Positions 13,601-31,600 of a stretch of DNA of 64,000 bases are shown piece after piece. Both the position numbers and the translations under genes were made by a program. The DNA comes from Ophthalmolycus amberensis (Eukaryota > Chordata > Actinopteri > Perciformes > Zoarcidae). The stretch is from NCBI GenBank assembly GCA_024529925.1, contig JAFEUB010001021.1, positions 1,256,501-1,320,500 of the forward strand. The letters run 5' to 3'. Numbering within the stretch: the stretch's first letter is position 1; the number at the start of each line of letters is the position of its first letter. The notes below the pieces were generated by a model, which saw nothing but the letters and a program-made list of their open reading frames with translations, was not told the DNA's origin and ran no database searches.

Positions 13601-14769
13601 GCGACGGAGCCCTGCGAAAAACAATTTCCCATCCAAGGACACAAGTTAATTGGCTGAAGACAGCGGCCATCAGAGTTTAGGGAAATCTCTTGTTGGAGAA
13701 AGGACAAATCGGCCATAGAGTTTTACACGGTCACACACATACTCATCGCCCTGATACATAACCCATTGCTTCACTTTCTCTTTTTTAACTTTTTTTCTGT
13801 CGCTTTTCATATTTTTTATTCACTCTCATTCATCAAACGCTTGTGTGCTAACACAGCTGACTTTAAAAGTAAATCCATATGGCAGAGGCTGACAAAGCTG
13901 TGTGTCCCTGGTGATGTTTCCAGGCAGACACGCTTGTTAAAGTCGCAGCGTGTGATGGAATGGGACTACAATTCCAAAACTCACACCTGTGGATAATCAC
14001 AAACTGGGGAAACTAGCCAATCCAAACATCGACATCATGGATTGGACTCAAATGAATTTGGACATACACATGCCGACATGAAAACAGAGGAGGTCACTAC
14101 ACTTGACACGCGTTTCTTTTTCCTCCTCTTATTTGCTGAGGTATGTGTAGCCATTTCTTTTTTTGCCTGCCTCTGTTGCTCATTACCTTCTACTTTGTCT
14201 TGAGAAAGAATGCCCAAAGGTCCTGGCCTTATGCTTTCACCGCTGGTTTGGACAAAGCCAGGCTTTGTGCCAGCTCTCCAGGCACACCACAAGCCCGGCT
14301 GTGTCCGAAGCCAAAGCCCCCCTCCAGTCGTTGCCCTGGTCCCCCAGTTTACCCTTTATGGCCCGTATCCACTCAGCTGTGACTAACTGACTCTCCCCCT
14401 AGTATGTGCCGTGTTTCATAATGAAATCATTCAGTCATGCGCAGGAAGTTCCCTGCGCTCTGCAGCCATAAAAGAATGCCAGTAATGTCCTGTCCATTCA
14501 CACATGGCAGGCCCACCGGGAAAGGGGCAGTTAGTCAGTCACCTGGTGTCTGGCAAAACACCCAATTTTACTTTTTGGTCCAAAGCACTTCACATTTTAT
14601 ATCATGCAAATTAGTTTGGTGTATAAGCAGCTGTCACTGGGTGATAATGACTTTTTAAAATTCTTAATAATTTAGTAAGTGTTTCCAACAGCCAGCAGTT
14701 TGTTAGCTTATTAGAATAAAGGATGGGAACGGACGGAAACGGCAACCTTGGCTCTGAGTGAATGTGTAC
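10626..14769. other. Intergenic DNA, no gene seen; one possible conserved element
   Basis: No supportable gene. Near 12330-12400 a run with CATTCCTATTAATTATTCAT, and at 12640-12647 a perfect octamer ATGCAAAT, look like homeodomain and POU-factor site sequence. Whether they are conserved cannot be told from one genome. The 139-codon minus-strand open frame at 12538-12957 has no recognisable domain. Confidence 0.4.
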
Positions 14770-14895
14770 AAAATGCATCAGCACCTCTAAAGCTCCCTAA
14801 TTACAAAGTTATAACTCATTTATACACATGCCTACAAAACAAGTGTAAAAACAATATGCAGATTTACAGGGGGTTGTTTTCTCATTTTTAGCAGG
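14770..14895 (-). repeat. Fragment of the foldback repeat family also seen at 34.3, 37.5 and 53.0 kb
   Basis: CACCTCTAAAGCTCCCTAAT at the left is the complement of the AGTGAGCTTTAGAGGT segment in the 53.0 kb copy. It is followed by a variant of the GTACGGATTAAAC block and an AAGTGTAAAAACAA stretch. Only the central portion is present. Confidence 0.5.
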
Positions 14896-16684
14896 AAAGC
14901 AACAGTAATGAGATTAAATCTTTGTGCCTTTAAAATGTTGCATCAATGTGAATAACTTTATTTGAATAGGTGGTTAAAAAAGAAAAAAAGAGATAGGATC
15001 TCAGCCAACTTTGACAACGGTTTATGTACTCAGCTGGGACTCCTTCCACTCGCCTGTCTGAGAAGTGTCTGTGTGCGTCTGTGTGTCCATGGAGATGATC
15101 CTCCCTCAGTTCCTCTGGAATGTTTGCAATGTGCACAAAGAAAAAGATCGGCTTGAGTACCTGGGGTCTGTGCCGGGGCCTGCTGTGGGCCCCTGGCTGG
15201 TATGAGTCTGAGCCTGTGATTCGGCTTACTGACACAGAAAACAAGCACATCTGGAGGGAACCACACAGCACTGGCATGTATAAAGGCTGAATGATCTGAA
15301 ATAAGCCAGGCGGAGAAAGGGAGGGAGGCACATATGTGAACAGTTAGAATGGGGATTCAACAACCTCTTTGAGATCCACCATTAGTGTGATTACAGCTGC
15401 CGTGGTCCCTGGATAAAAAATGGCTTTCTTTTGCAAATAAATAACCCCACCCCCACCCCTCCCCCTAAAAAAAACCCTCATTAGGGAAATGAAACTTTCA
15501 TCTTCCATTTAGCTAACAAACGAGGTTGAAAGTGATGTTAACAGTGAAGACAGATGTGGCAGGAAGAGCGAGATGTGGCTGATTGTGCGAGGCAGGAAGA
15601 GGAGGATGGCTCGTGAGTCTGGCTTAGACCTGCAGACCGCAGTTCAGCGTTGTGTCTAATCCCTGGAGTCTGCAGCCTGTCGTAAATCTCTTTGCAGAGT
15701 TTAGCATTAACAGGCATGCTCAGAGCCAAGCTGCAACCCCTGTCCCCCTCTGAACGGCACACGCATACATGCTAACCCTACACCCAGCACATTAACATGA
15801 CCCGCTTCCCCCGATACAACAGCCAGTACACATATTGATCCCCAAGTCCCCATTAGAGCTGCAGCAGGCAGTTGGCCTGGAAAAAGCCTCCGGTTACACC
15901 TGCTTAAGCCTCTGCTGCTTCTCTGCCACTTACGCAGTGACCTAGCAAGGAGAAACATAATTCACTGATACTGACTGCTGTAAGCCATGAAATGAGGTGC
16001 GGGTACAAATCCCGCCACTATTTGAACAAGGTGCACTCAGCCTTCTCTATGGAGATGTACTAACAGTAGTGGTGTGCCCTGGAGCTGGCCAATACATAAA
16101 AAAAAGTTGTAAAAGAAACCAGATGAGGTGCAGAACAGGGAGAGGCTGGAAAGAATTAGGCCTTCAAAGTTCGATCGCTGGCTTTCCCTCTGAAGTCTCG
16201 AACCAGAAATCAGACACAGAGCTGCGCTGCACAGCGGAACTAATGAGCAGAGGATGTCTTCCAAAAGGGTCAAATTAAAGAAAGATGTGGTTTTGTGAAG
16301 TGACAGCATACAGCATGAGGCAAACAATAATGCAGCTGACCTCCAGGCATGATGTACTTTTTCTCCTTACAAGTCCAACCTTTGAACAACTGTAAACAAG
16401 GCTCTTCCTCTGAGAGCTGAGCGCTCATTAATTGTGGGCTTGGTCTCTCAGCAGCACATGCACACACACAAAGGGAGTTTTCTTACTTTCTAGTTGAACA
16501 GATTGAACCAATAAACCTTCCAGCCTTGGCCGTATAGGTTGACCATTTACTATTTATAGACTGACAAATATTCTGCAATCTGTCTTCTGCTTGTGAAAAG
16601 CACTCCATTCTGACATAGTCCTTTTCAAAGGACGTCAAATGATGTCAGTTGTCTCCTTCACTTTATCATTCTGGGTGAGATGCT
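14896..16684. other. Intergenic DNA, no gene seen
   Basis: No gene recognised. At 15998-16018 a 5-bp stem GCGGG/CCCGC around a 7-base loop resembles a tRNA T-arm, but no acceptor, D-arm or anticodon arm can be fitted around it. Confidence 0.45.
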
Positions 16685-16770
16685 GGGTGAGATGCTGCTG
16701 TAATCCTGTAATTTCCCCACTGAGGGACTAATAAAGGATTATCTTATTTTATCTTATCTTATTATATAGG
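16685..16770 (+). mobile_element. 3' end of a teleost non-LTR retrotransposon, plus strand
   Basis: It contains AATTTCCCCACTGAGGGACT, then AATAAAGGATTATCTTA and a degenerate ATCTT tail to about 16765. It is the same family as the minus-strand copy at 8656-8870. A 13-bp direct duplication (GCTGGGTGAGATG twice) lies just upstream, near 16670-16695. No coding sequence is left. Confidence 0.6.
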
Positions 16771-17692
16771 GGATTAGAGATTCCTGTTGTAGCATGCGAG
16801 TGGCTGACAGAATGTCTCATGGGGAACAGTGTGCCAGCACAAGATATGTCCGCAGCACAATGAGAGCACTGTAATGGGCAAGTACAGAGGCTTACAGAGG
16901 CAGGAGGTGGCCTATACAGAGGCAAAGTAGATACATATTTGATGCACTCTAATAAGGCAGTTAAGTGCAAACTGCATAACACAAAACAGTTTGACAGCAG
17001 TTAAATTAAATTACAGTGTATTTATCAAAAAGGACAAGAGAATTTGGAATGTTACAATGCACGTTAAATTAGTGGAGCATCACATTTCCAAAACAGGTCA
17101 GCAGACGTACTTACAACATGTACAAGTGGCATGGTACACCTCTGACCTTTAAGGCTGAATATGCAATTCAAACACAATTACAGGAGTGCGGGTGCTGCTA
17201 TGACAGTGTATACTGTGCAAACAACTTTATATATAAAGCGAGCCAGATGTCAACAGAAATACAGAATTCAAGAGTCCACTGATGTTAAGGCTTTTAGGAG
17301 TTTATCATTAGGATTGCTGAACACAAGGCAATCATCCAAATACACATGGACGGGCTGCGTTATGATACCCTGGTCACAACATACTAATCTTTATATTTAA
17401 TTTTCGGTGAGCATTAGTGGGGTGAAGTAAGACAGGAGAGAGACTATCCTTATAATAATAATAATTACTATCTGTGAGGCATACAGTGGAAATCTCAGCA
17501 GGGAGCTTATAAACGTGTCAAATGTACTTATTTATAAAGTAGACATCGCATTCTATTCACAAGAGGTAGTTCAACTGGGTATTCAAGACAGTTAGTGTAA
17601 TGCGCATCAGTTTAGCACAGGTGTGCCAAGTCGCGTTTGCAGAGCCCGTTTAGACCGTGCCAACAACAAATCCGTCACCTGTGCCTGAGTGT
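16771..17692 (-). other. fjx1 3' flank and probable 3' UTR
   Basis: This follows the fjx1 stop codon on the minus strand. No canonical minus-strand AATAAA was found in these 0.9 kb. Only TATAAA-type variants are present, for example near 17530, so the transcript end cannot be placed. No other gene seen. Confidence 0.35.
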
Positions 17693-18976
17693 TCACAGCT
17701 GGCCGTACTTTCCTTTGCAATGCAAAATGTGTCTGTGTAATCTGTCTATCCTGTCCTGGAGAATGCCAGCGTGCTCGTCCGAGAGAAATCCCAGTTCCAG
17801 AGACAATGGCTCGCTGTCTCTGTAGAGCTCCAGAAGCCTTGTCCTGGCGTCTCTGCGCCTGTGCAGCTCCGCCACGCGCTGCACGGTCCTTTTTCTGAAC
17901 ACGCACACGGACCCCAGCACCGTATTGTGATACTTCTCCCACATGTTTAGCACCCGAAAGCCGTGCACGAGTCCGGCCTCGTTGTCTATGAACACAAGGT
18001 CACCGCGGGGTGTTTTCAGGAGGTTGTTGGTGTCCCTCTCCATGACGCGCGAGTCCCACTGCAGGCTGAACAGATTGCTGACGAGTCTGTCGAAGTTCGC
18101 AGTCAGGTAGTCGAACATGATCAGGTCGGTCCACTGCATGAGCTCCAGCAGCTCCGCCGTCGTCTTGCTCCAGAGCTCCGGGAGCACGGGATGCAGCCCG
18201 CCGCTCTCCTGCCTGAGCGGCGCCGGTGTGACCACCCCGGTCAGGTTGGAGATCCACTCGGTGAGAGAAACCACGGCTCGATCACTCCACTGTAATCCAC
18301 CGATCCGCGTCCTCACAGCCGCCCATTGCTCACCGTCGCCGTTCACCTGGGACAGTATTAGAGGAGGCAGGTTTGTGATGCCCAGCAAACTGGCGAGGTA
18401 ATAAGTCAAAGTTTCCCCTTGCACCTGATCCGCGTTTATCCCGTAACGCACACACGCTTTCGTCCCTTCTGCAAAAGTGGCGAGCTGATTCGATATCCTG
18501 CCGCAGCCGGGCTCCAGCTTCACTATTCGGTGCGTCCTGGCTCTCTCTCGCCAAGCCCGGGCATATTCCTCCGTGAAGCCCGCGGGGAGGAGACCCTCCA
18601 GACGTTCACTCCAAAATATCCCATCCTCCACCGGGGAGCCCAACTTGACCGAGCCCTCCCGCAGCGCTGACCTATTGTTATCCCCATTCACATGGTAATC
18701 TCGATTTCCTGCCGAGGCAGTTTGATCAGTGAGGTTGGGAGCCTCAAGTCTGCCCCCCAAGTGCGGTCTCTGTGCCGCCGGGACAGCGAGCAATGCCCGG
18801 AAAGTTTTGGCGGAGAGGTCCACTGGGAGACCGTGGTGGGAAGAGCCTCCGCCCGGTACTGGGAACCCACGTTTGTGTCGCTCCAAACGGTTCTCCAGCG
18901 CGCTCCACACGTAGAAAACACTTGCAAGGGCGCACAGGAAAAGGAGGGCGAACAGGTTTGTTGAAAAAGCCCTCAT
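17693..18976 (-). CDS. fjx1: Four-jointed box kinase 1 (Golgi type II membrane kinase)
   Basis: An intronless gene of 427 codons, close to the length of mammalian FJX1, with strong similarity along the C-terminal two thirds. A short cytoplasmic N-terminus is followed by a hydrophobic anchor at residues 9-24 (FALLFLCALASVFYVW), fitting a type II Golgi protein. The kinase-like core has RYGINADQVQGE at about 177-188, the catalytic-loop-like MFDYLTANFDR at 287-297 and the metal-binding DNE at 331-333 (17978-17986). Three N-glycosylation sequons lie near residues 81, 101 and 244. In flies, Four-jointed phosphorylates Fat and Dachsous cadherin repeats in the Golgi, and changing the DNE motif abolishes activity. 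The start at 18976 places the membrane anchor near the N-terminus as in relatives; an in-frame ATG at 19057 would add 27 residues with no family counterpart. It lies divergent to pamr1. Identity is very secure; kinase activity is inferred. Confidence 0.96.
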   Translation of the reverse strand: MRAFSTNLFALLFLCALASVFYVWSALENRLERHKRGFPVPGGGSSHHGLPVDLSAKTFRALLAVPAAQRPHLGGRLEAPNLTDQTASAGNRDYHVNGDNNRSALREGSVKLGSPVEDGIFWSERLEGLLPAGFTEEYARAWRERARTHRIVKLEPGCGRISNQLATFAEGTKACVRYGINADQVQGETLTYYLASLLGITNLPPLILSQVNGDGEQWAAVRTRIGGLQWSDRAVVSLTEWISNLTGVVTPAPLRQESGGLHPVLPELWSKTTAELLELMQWTDLIMFDYLTANFDRLVSNLFSLQWDSRVMERDTNNLLKTPRGDLVFIDNEAGLVHGFRVLNMWEKYHNTVLGSVCVFRKRTVQRVAELHRRRDARTRLLELYRDSEPLSLELGFLSDEHAGILQDRIDRLHRHILHCKGKYGQL

Positions 18977-19500
18977 GATGAAGACCACTCTTCCCCCTCG
19001 GGGACCCACAGAGCTCCTGCAGGTTGAATTAAGACGGCAATTATTAATTTTCTTCAATCCACCGTTAAGCTGGAGCGGCGGTTAGCCGCGCGCCCCCTGT
19101 CCCGTACACCGCCCAAGCCCCAGCGGCTCACAGGGCGGACTGTTTGAGATCACCGGAAGAAGAGAGTCTCCGAAACTGTGTGAATCTCATCTCCCGTCCT
19201 GTTCAGATGCCTCGTTACATACCTCCTCTGCGGGAAACGTCTCATTTCGGATCACCACCGCGGAAAGCTTCTATTGAACGGTCTCCATTATAACCCACTG
19301 GCGTCGTATAGGTGCTCTCTGTCCGCGTGCACCTCTCCGTCTCTCATCCTCTTTTCTCTCTCCACCGGGCGGTGGGTGAGTTTGATTTGTGGTGGTGTCG
19401 GCTCGCGGAGAGACACTGGGCGGCGAGACACGTGACTCCAGTCCCGAGGTGGTGGGCGGATCGTGGGAAGGGGGGGTTCAGAGAGGAGCGGAGCAAGTGT
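18977..19500 (-). promoter_or_regulatory. CpG-rich 5' flank of fjx1 (probable 5' UTR and promoter)
   Basis: The bases upstream of the fjx1 start are GC-rich and dense in CpG, for example GCGGTTAGCCGCGCGCC near 19077-19094, unlike the AT-rich surroundings. This fits a CpG-island promoter. No TATA box was placed and the transcription start is unknown. A GT/CGTG microsatellite borders it at 19512-19556. Confidence 0.5.
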
Positions 19501-19511
19501 ACCGCACCGCG

Positions 19512-19544
<33 letters not shown>

Positions 19545-19556
19545 CGTGCGTGTGAT
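19512..19556. repeat. (GT)n-(CGTG)n microsatellite
   Basis: About 14 GT units followed by CGTG units, at the upstream edge of the fjx1 CpG-rich region. Confidence 0.9.
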
Positions 19557-27690
<8,134 letters not shown>

Positions 27691-27826
27691 AGAAGATCAA
27701 CATCGCTTTCACATATGCACTTAGCTTTGTGATGAATTTAGCCTAGACGGGATATAAATACTATGAAATATGTCAGGTAAACCATCCTGACTTATGGATC
27801 AATATGTACTACCTTCATGTTCACAG

Positions 27827-28127
27827 GATGCAAACGAATAAAAAAAAAGCTGCAAAAAGAGCTGCCAAGGTAAGAGCTGATATGACGCAAACTATAAATC
27901 CACTGAAGTAGAAAGCTAATAGAAATTCAACATTGTGTTATTGTCATTAAACAGGTGAAAACTTTGATCAACCCTGCAACAGTTGAAGCCATCCAGGAAA
28001 AGAGGGCGCATATATACTTCCCTATTGATGAGGTGGGTATAAAATCTATACTTGACCCCTCTGTGTGAGCCTCTCAGCCTCACTCATGCAGGACTCATGG
28101 CGCCTCATATATGGCAGAGCTACACAG
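27827..28127 (+). other. Cluster of exon-like segments, gene unidentified (speculative)
   Basis: Three short segments bounded by AG and GT keep one frame when joined: 27827-27869, 27955-28032 and 28092-28127. The first reads MQTNKKKAAKRAAK, the second is 26 codons including INPATVEAIQEKRAHIYFP, the third DSWRLIYGRATQ. The last two are exact multiples of three. An ATG at 27761 could lead in, but the first and third gaps (about 50 and 59 nt) are short for vertebrate introns. I recognise no protein family. It may be a relic of an unknown gene or transposon, or chance. Confidence 0.15.
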
Positions 28128-28570
28128 GTTTAGCAAATAGTTGTGCATTTTGCAATGAGTGTAGTGTCTAGATTATTTTTAGTTCAATGGGATACAGTAC
28201 AACAAATTGTCAAATTAGACGAATTTGATCATTCTCTTTTTACCTACAACACAAAGTGTGCGGTTACATTTTTCGGAGTGAACCAAAAACTTTTCACTTT
28301 CAGATCCAAAGGAATTGGGCATGCGCATTGTCGTTTTCCCACACTCAAGGCACTTGACATTGAGAGCGTGGAGCTATCCCCACTAGCAGCCCCCAGCTAT
28401 TTAAAAGCTGTCCAGAATAACAGAAAACCAGGATTTGTATCCCATGCTATTGCATATAAAGTTACCACACTTTCAGACCATAGACTATATTAGTTGCAAT
28501 TTTAACTAAACTTTCAAGAAACTCAGCTTAGTACCGTTTACAAAGACACATGATTTTATATTGTTGTACA

Positions 28571-28680
28571 CAGGGGCGTCGTTAGGCCTATTTTAGGGGG
28601 GCTGAAGCCCCCCTAAAATGTTCTTCAGCCCCCCCAAATAATTTGGCATTATTGGCTTTAAAGAAATATATATATTTTAC
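28571..28680 (+). mobile_element. End of a hAT-like element with a strong terminal hairpin
   Basis: It begins CAGGGGCGTCGTTAGGCC, resembling hAT terminal repeats, followed by a perfect palindrome with 13-bp arms (28591-28603 and 28606-28618, TTTTAGGGGGGCT and complement). A second CAGCCCCCC follows. The matching opposite end was not found downstream, so its extent is unknown; the sequence as far as about 29.5 kb may be internal to it. No transposase frame seen. Confidence 0.45.
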
Positions 28681-31600
28681 TTTATTACTTTATTACTTAT
28701 CTCAGGGAATTGTATGGAAGTATTTTATTTACATGACGTGTTAGCTCAGTTACAAAAAACACATTTTGCAAGCATTAACAGGGTTTTAGTTTTATTGACT
28801 CACATGATCTTAAGTGCCACAATAATAACATAATTCAATACAGCCTTCCGTATTATTATTTATAGAGTGCGCATGATCTCAATGTTTGACTTATTTTCCC
28901 CCTGTATCATATCCCATTTAATTGCACCACGGCATGCTACGTGGTCAGGCTTAATATCGGGCACGGCAGGAAAGGATGCCACCTGGATCCACTGTTATTA
29001 TGATGATGGCTGCTGAGCAACCATCCCTCCCATAACACTAAATCCAAAATGAATGTGACTAAAAATACACACAACAGATCAGGTATCAAGAGGGTGGAGC
29101 TCCACGTCCACATCCTGCACAATGAGCATGCTCTCTCCCGTTTGTTTTCCATGTTAAGCCTCCTCTGTGCGATCTCCTGTCAAGTGTTGCAATCCTCACA
29201 CAAAATGCCACATCTGTCGCTGAGAACATGGTCGAGCTCACTGGCTCCTGCCTGGAGACTCCTCGGGAGCCATGACCAATAGAATCGAATAACAAAAACA
29301 CAGAGAGAGCTCACAGAGGAGAAAGTGCTCTCAAAGCAGCACAGTTAGGAGAGTTGGAGCGCCGTGGTGATGTGCTGTAAAATGTTGGGTTTCTGTTTAT
29401 GGGCTTTGTGCGGCTGTTTTCCGCTTTTAAGTAGCTTAGTGGTCTCTCGCGCTGACATCACTCAGACAAACATTTTCTTTCTTCTACGTCCACTACATCT
29501 CTATGACCAAACTATTTCCACCACAATGGCGTCGGTGCTCAACGGTATACGGTGACAGGAAGGGGAATAAAAAAAAAGATCCCCAAAACAGAACCCTAGT
29601 TGCTATGATGCACCATAACAAACTCTCCCGTGTGAGACAGCTGTCTGGCTCATTGCCTGTGACGTGGCTATTCTTCAGTAACAATGACATGACGAGGGTC
29701 ACTTTATGATTAACACGGATCACGGGAAGGAAATGCAATTGCCTTATAAACTCAAGCAGAGGCAGGTCTGCAGGGAACTGTGTCTCATGTCAGAGACCTC
29801 ATGACTCCCTGTTCGGCACATCTTTCTCTCTCCGGCTTCTTCCATGTCCTTCTGAGGTTTCCATTAGCCCAGCGAGGTTCCTTCCGTCTTCCAAGTGGGG
29901 AGCTCGGTCAGCAATTATTCAAGGAGCTTCCAGTGCTACTGCTCCCAGCTCCAGTTGTTCTTCCCCATTCAACAATTTCATTTTCAGAATTGTGCATAGC
30001 TATGCTCATCACACTCTGGTTTTAGACCGCACAGCTGTAGACTACAGTCTGCCTATAAACCTGGAGGGCTAGACAAGATTCATGATCTTGAGAGCCGTTT
30101 GGAAGGTGGCGTGAGACTATTCTGAGACAAATGCTCGTCATTGTATTGGAAGAGGAGGTGACCCTCATATCTCAGTCTGAATTTATTTTCAAAGGGATAT
30201 CCCTTGTGTTTTTGGTTATTGATCTAAACTGAGTAATTAAGTTCTCTGGGTTCAAGTTTTTAGGAAAACATATGTGTGTAATGATGTTTGCTGAGATTTG
30301 CAAATACTGGCTTTAATTGTTCATTTGGATGTGCATGGAAAGTTAGGGTATCCAGATATTTAGCGTAAGAGGTAATGAGGATGAAGTTGTTTCCTATTAA
30401 AATGAATTATTTCCAATTACGTACTTGTTTTCCTTAAGGATCAGCTATGTTCTGATTCAGAGAAAAAACAAAACACATTTTACTTCAAAGTTCCAGATTA
30501 AAGGTTGTCAGAAGGTTTACATTATACTCAAACTGTGACTTCATGCAATAGAGACTCACTCGACTATATAGCGGGTGCGTGGAGGTATAGAACATATGGA
30601 AGACTTTATGCCGCATGCTGGATATCAAATGTGGAGCTCACAAGCATGTGCGTATGCTCAGATATGCGTAACGCATCTGAAGCATCCTATCTATAGATGC
30701 CCTCGAGGGTGCTATAATAATCTTTAGTTTAATGTTTAATGCTATGTAGCTTTTTCTGCATAGCTTTACTGGGTGGAGATTCTGGAGGACCGATTTAGAC
30801 CTTCATACCAAGTTATGTGTAAATGTATTTGACCTGACTTTAAGAAAAAGGTAAATCAAACCAGGCAGGGACTATTTGGAGTGTGACTTTAAATCAAAGA
30901 GTGGGTACATGTGAGCCAGAACTATGTTAGCCGTTTCTGGCAAGATTACTTCAATATGCGTTTCAAGCACCGAGAAGGCTTTTAAGTATGTGGAATCGGA
31001 TGGGTGTGATGTGAAATGTAATATGTAATATATCTAACTTAATCTAGCATGATTTACCGGCATATATGAAATGTCAGAATGAGGATTGTAATCGTGCATG
31101 TAAACAGGGACAGTAAGTTCAGGCACCTATTCGAAAGCACATTTAAATATTCTAATATCTTCTTCTTCCAGTATATTCAAGATAATTTGGTCTAATTTTC
31201 TCTTTCAAATGACGTGTATCATGTCATTATCACCACATGTCTTTCTTACCTCCTTCTTTCCTCCCCTGCAGGTGTGTAATAAAGGATAAAGACTGGTGTG
31301 GCAAAAGGGCAGACGGAGCCCTGCTCCTCTTCAGGGACAGATGATTATGCATAAACACATTGGCTAGGCAGAGTAGTTAACTTTAGAGGAGTTCAGTAAA
31401 ACAAGCCATTCTTCACAAGCGGAGCATTCTCTTTAGAATGCAGCACATAAATGAGAGCATATTTGACGTCCAGTTGGACACAGTCCTGCACTATGAAGTT
31501 ACTAACTCGCACTTGGTCATGGCACTATGCTCCTGGCAACAGTTGTCGCCGGCTTTGCTAAGTAACTGCTGCAGGCATCTGTCTTACCTGTGAAGCACAC

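Noticed and set aside
15990..16025. tRNA-like T-arm GCGGG-loop-CCCGC
   Set aside because: No acceptor stem, D-arm or anticodon arm fits around it.
17963..18967. Several plus-strand open frames inside fjx1
   Set aside because: GC-rich shadow frames of the fjx1 coding sequence.
28143..28493. 116-codon open frame, considered as a later exon of the 27.8 kb cluster
   Set aside because: Joining in frame from the previous segment at the AG near 28303 meets a stop soon after; the frame shows no motif.
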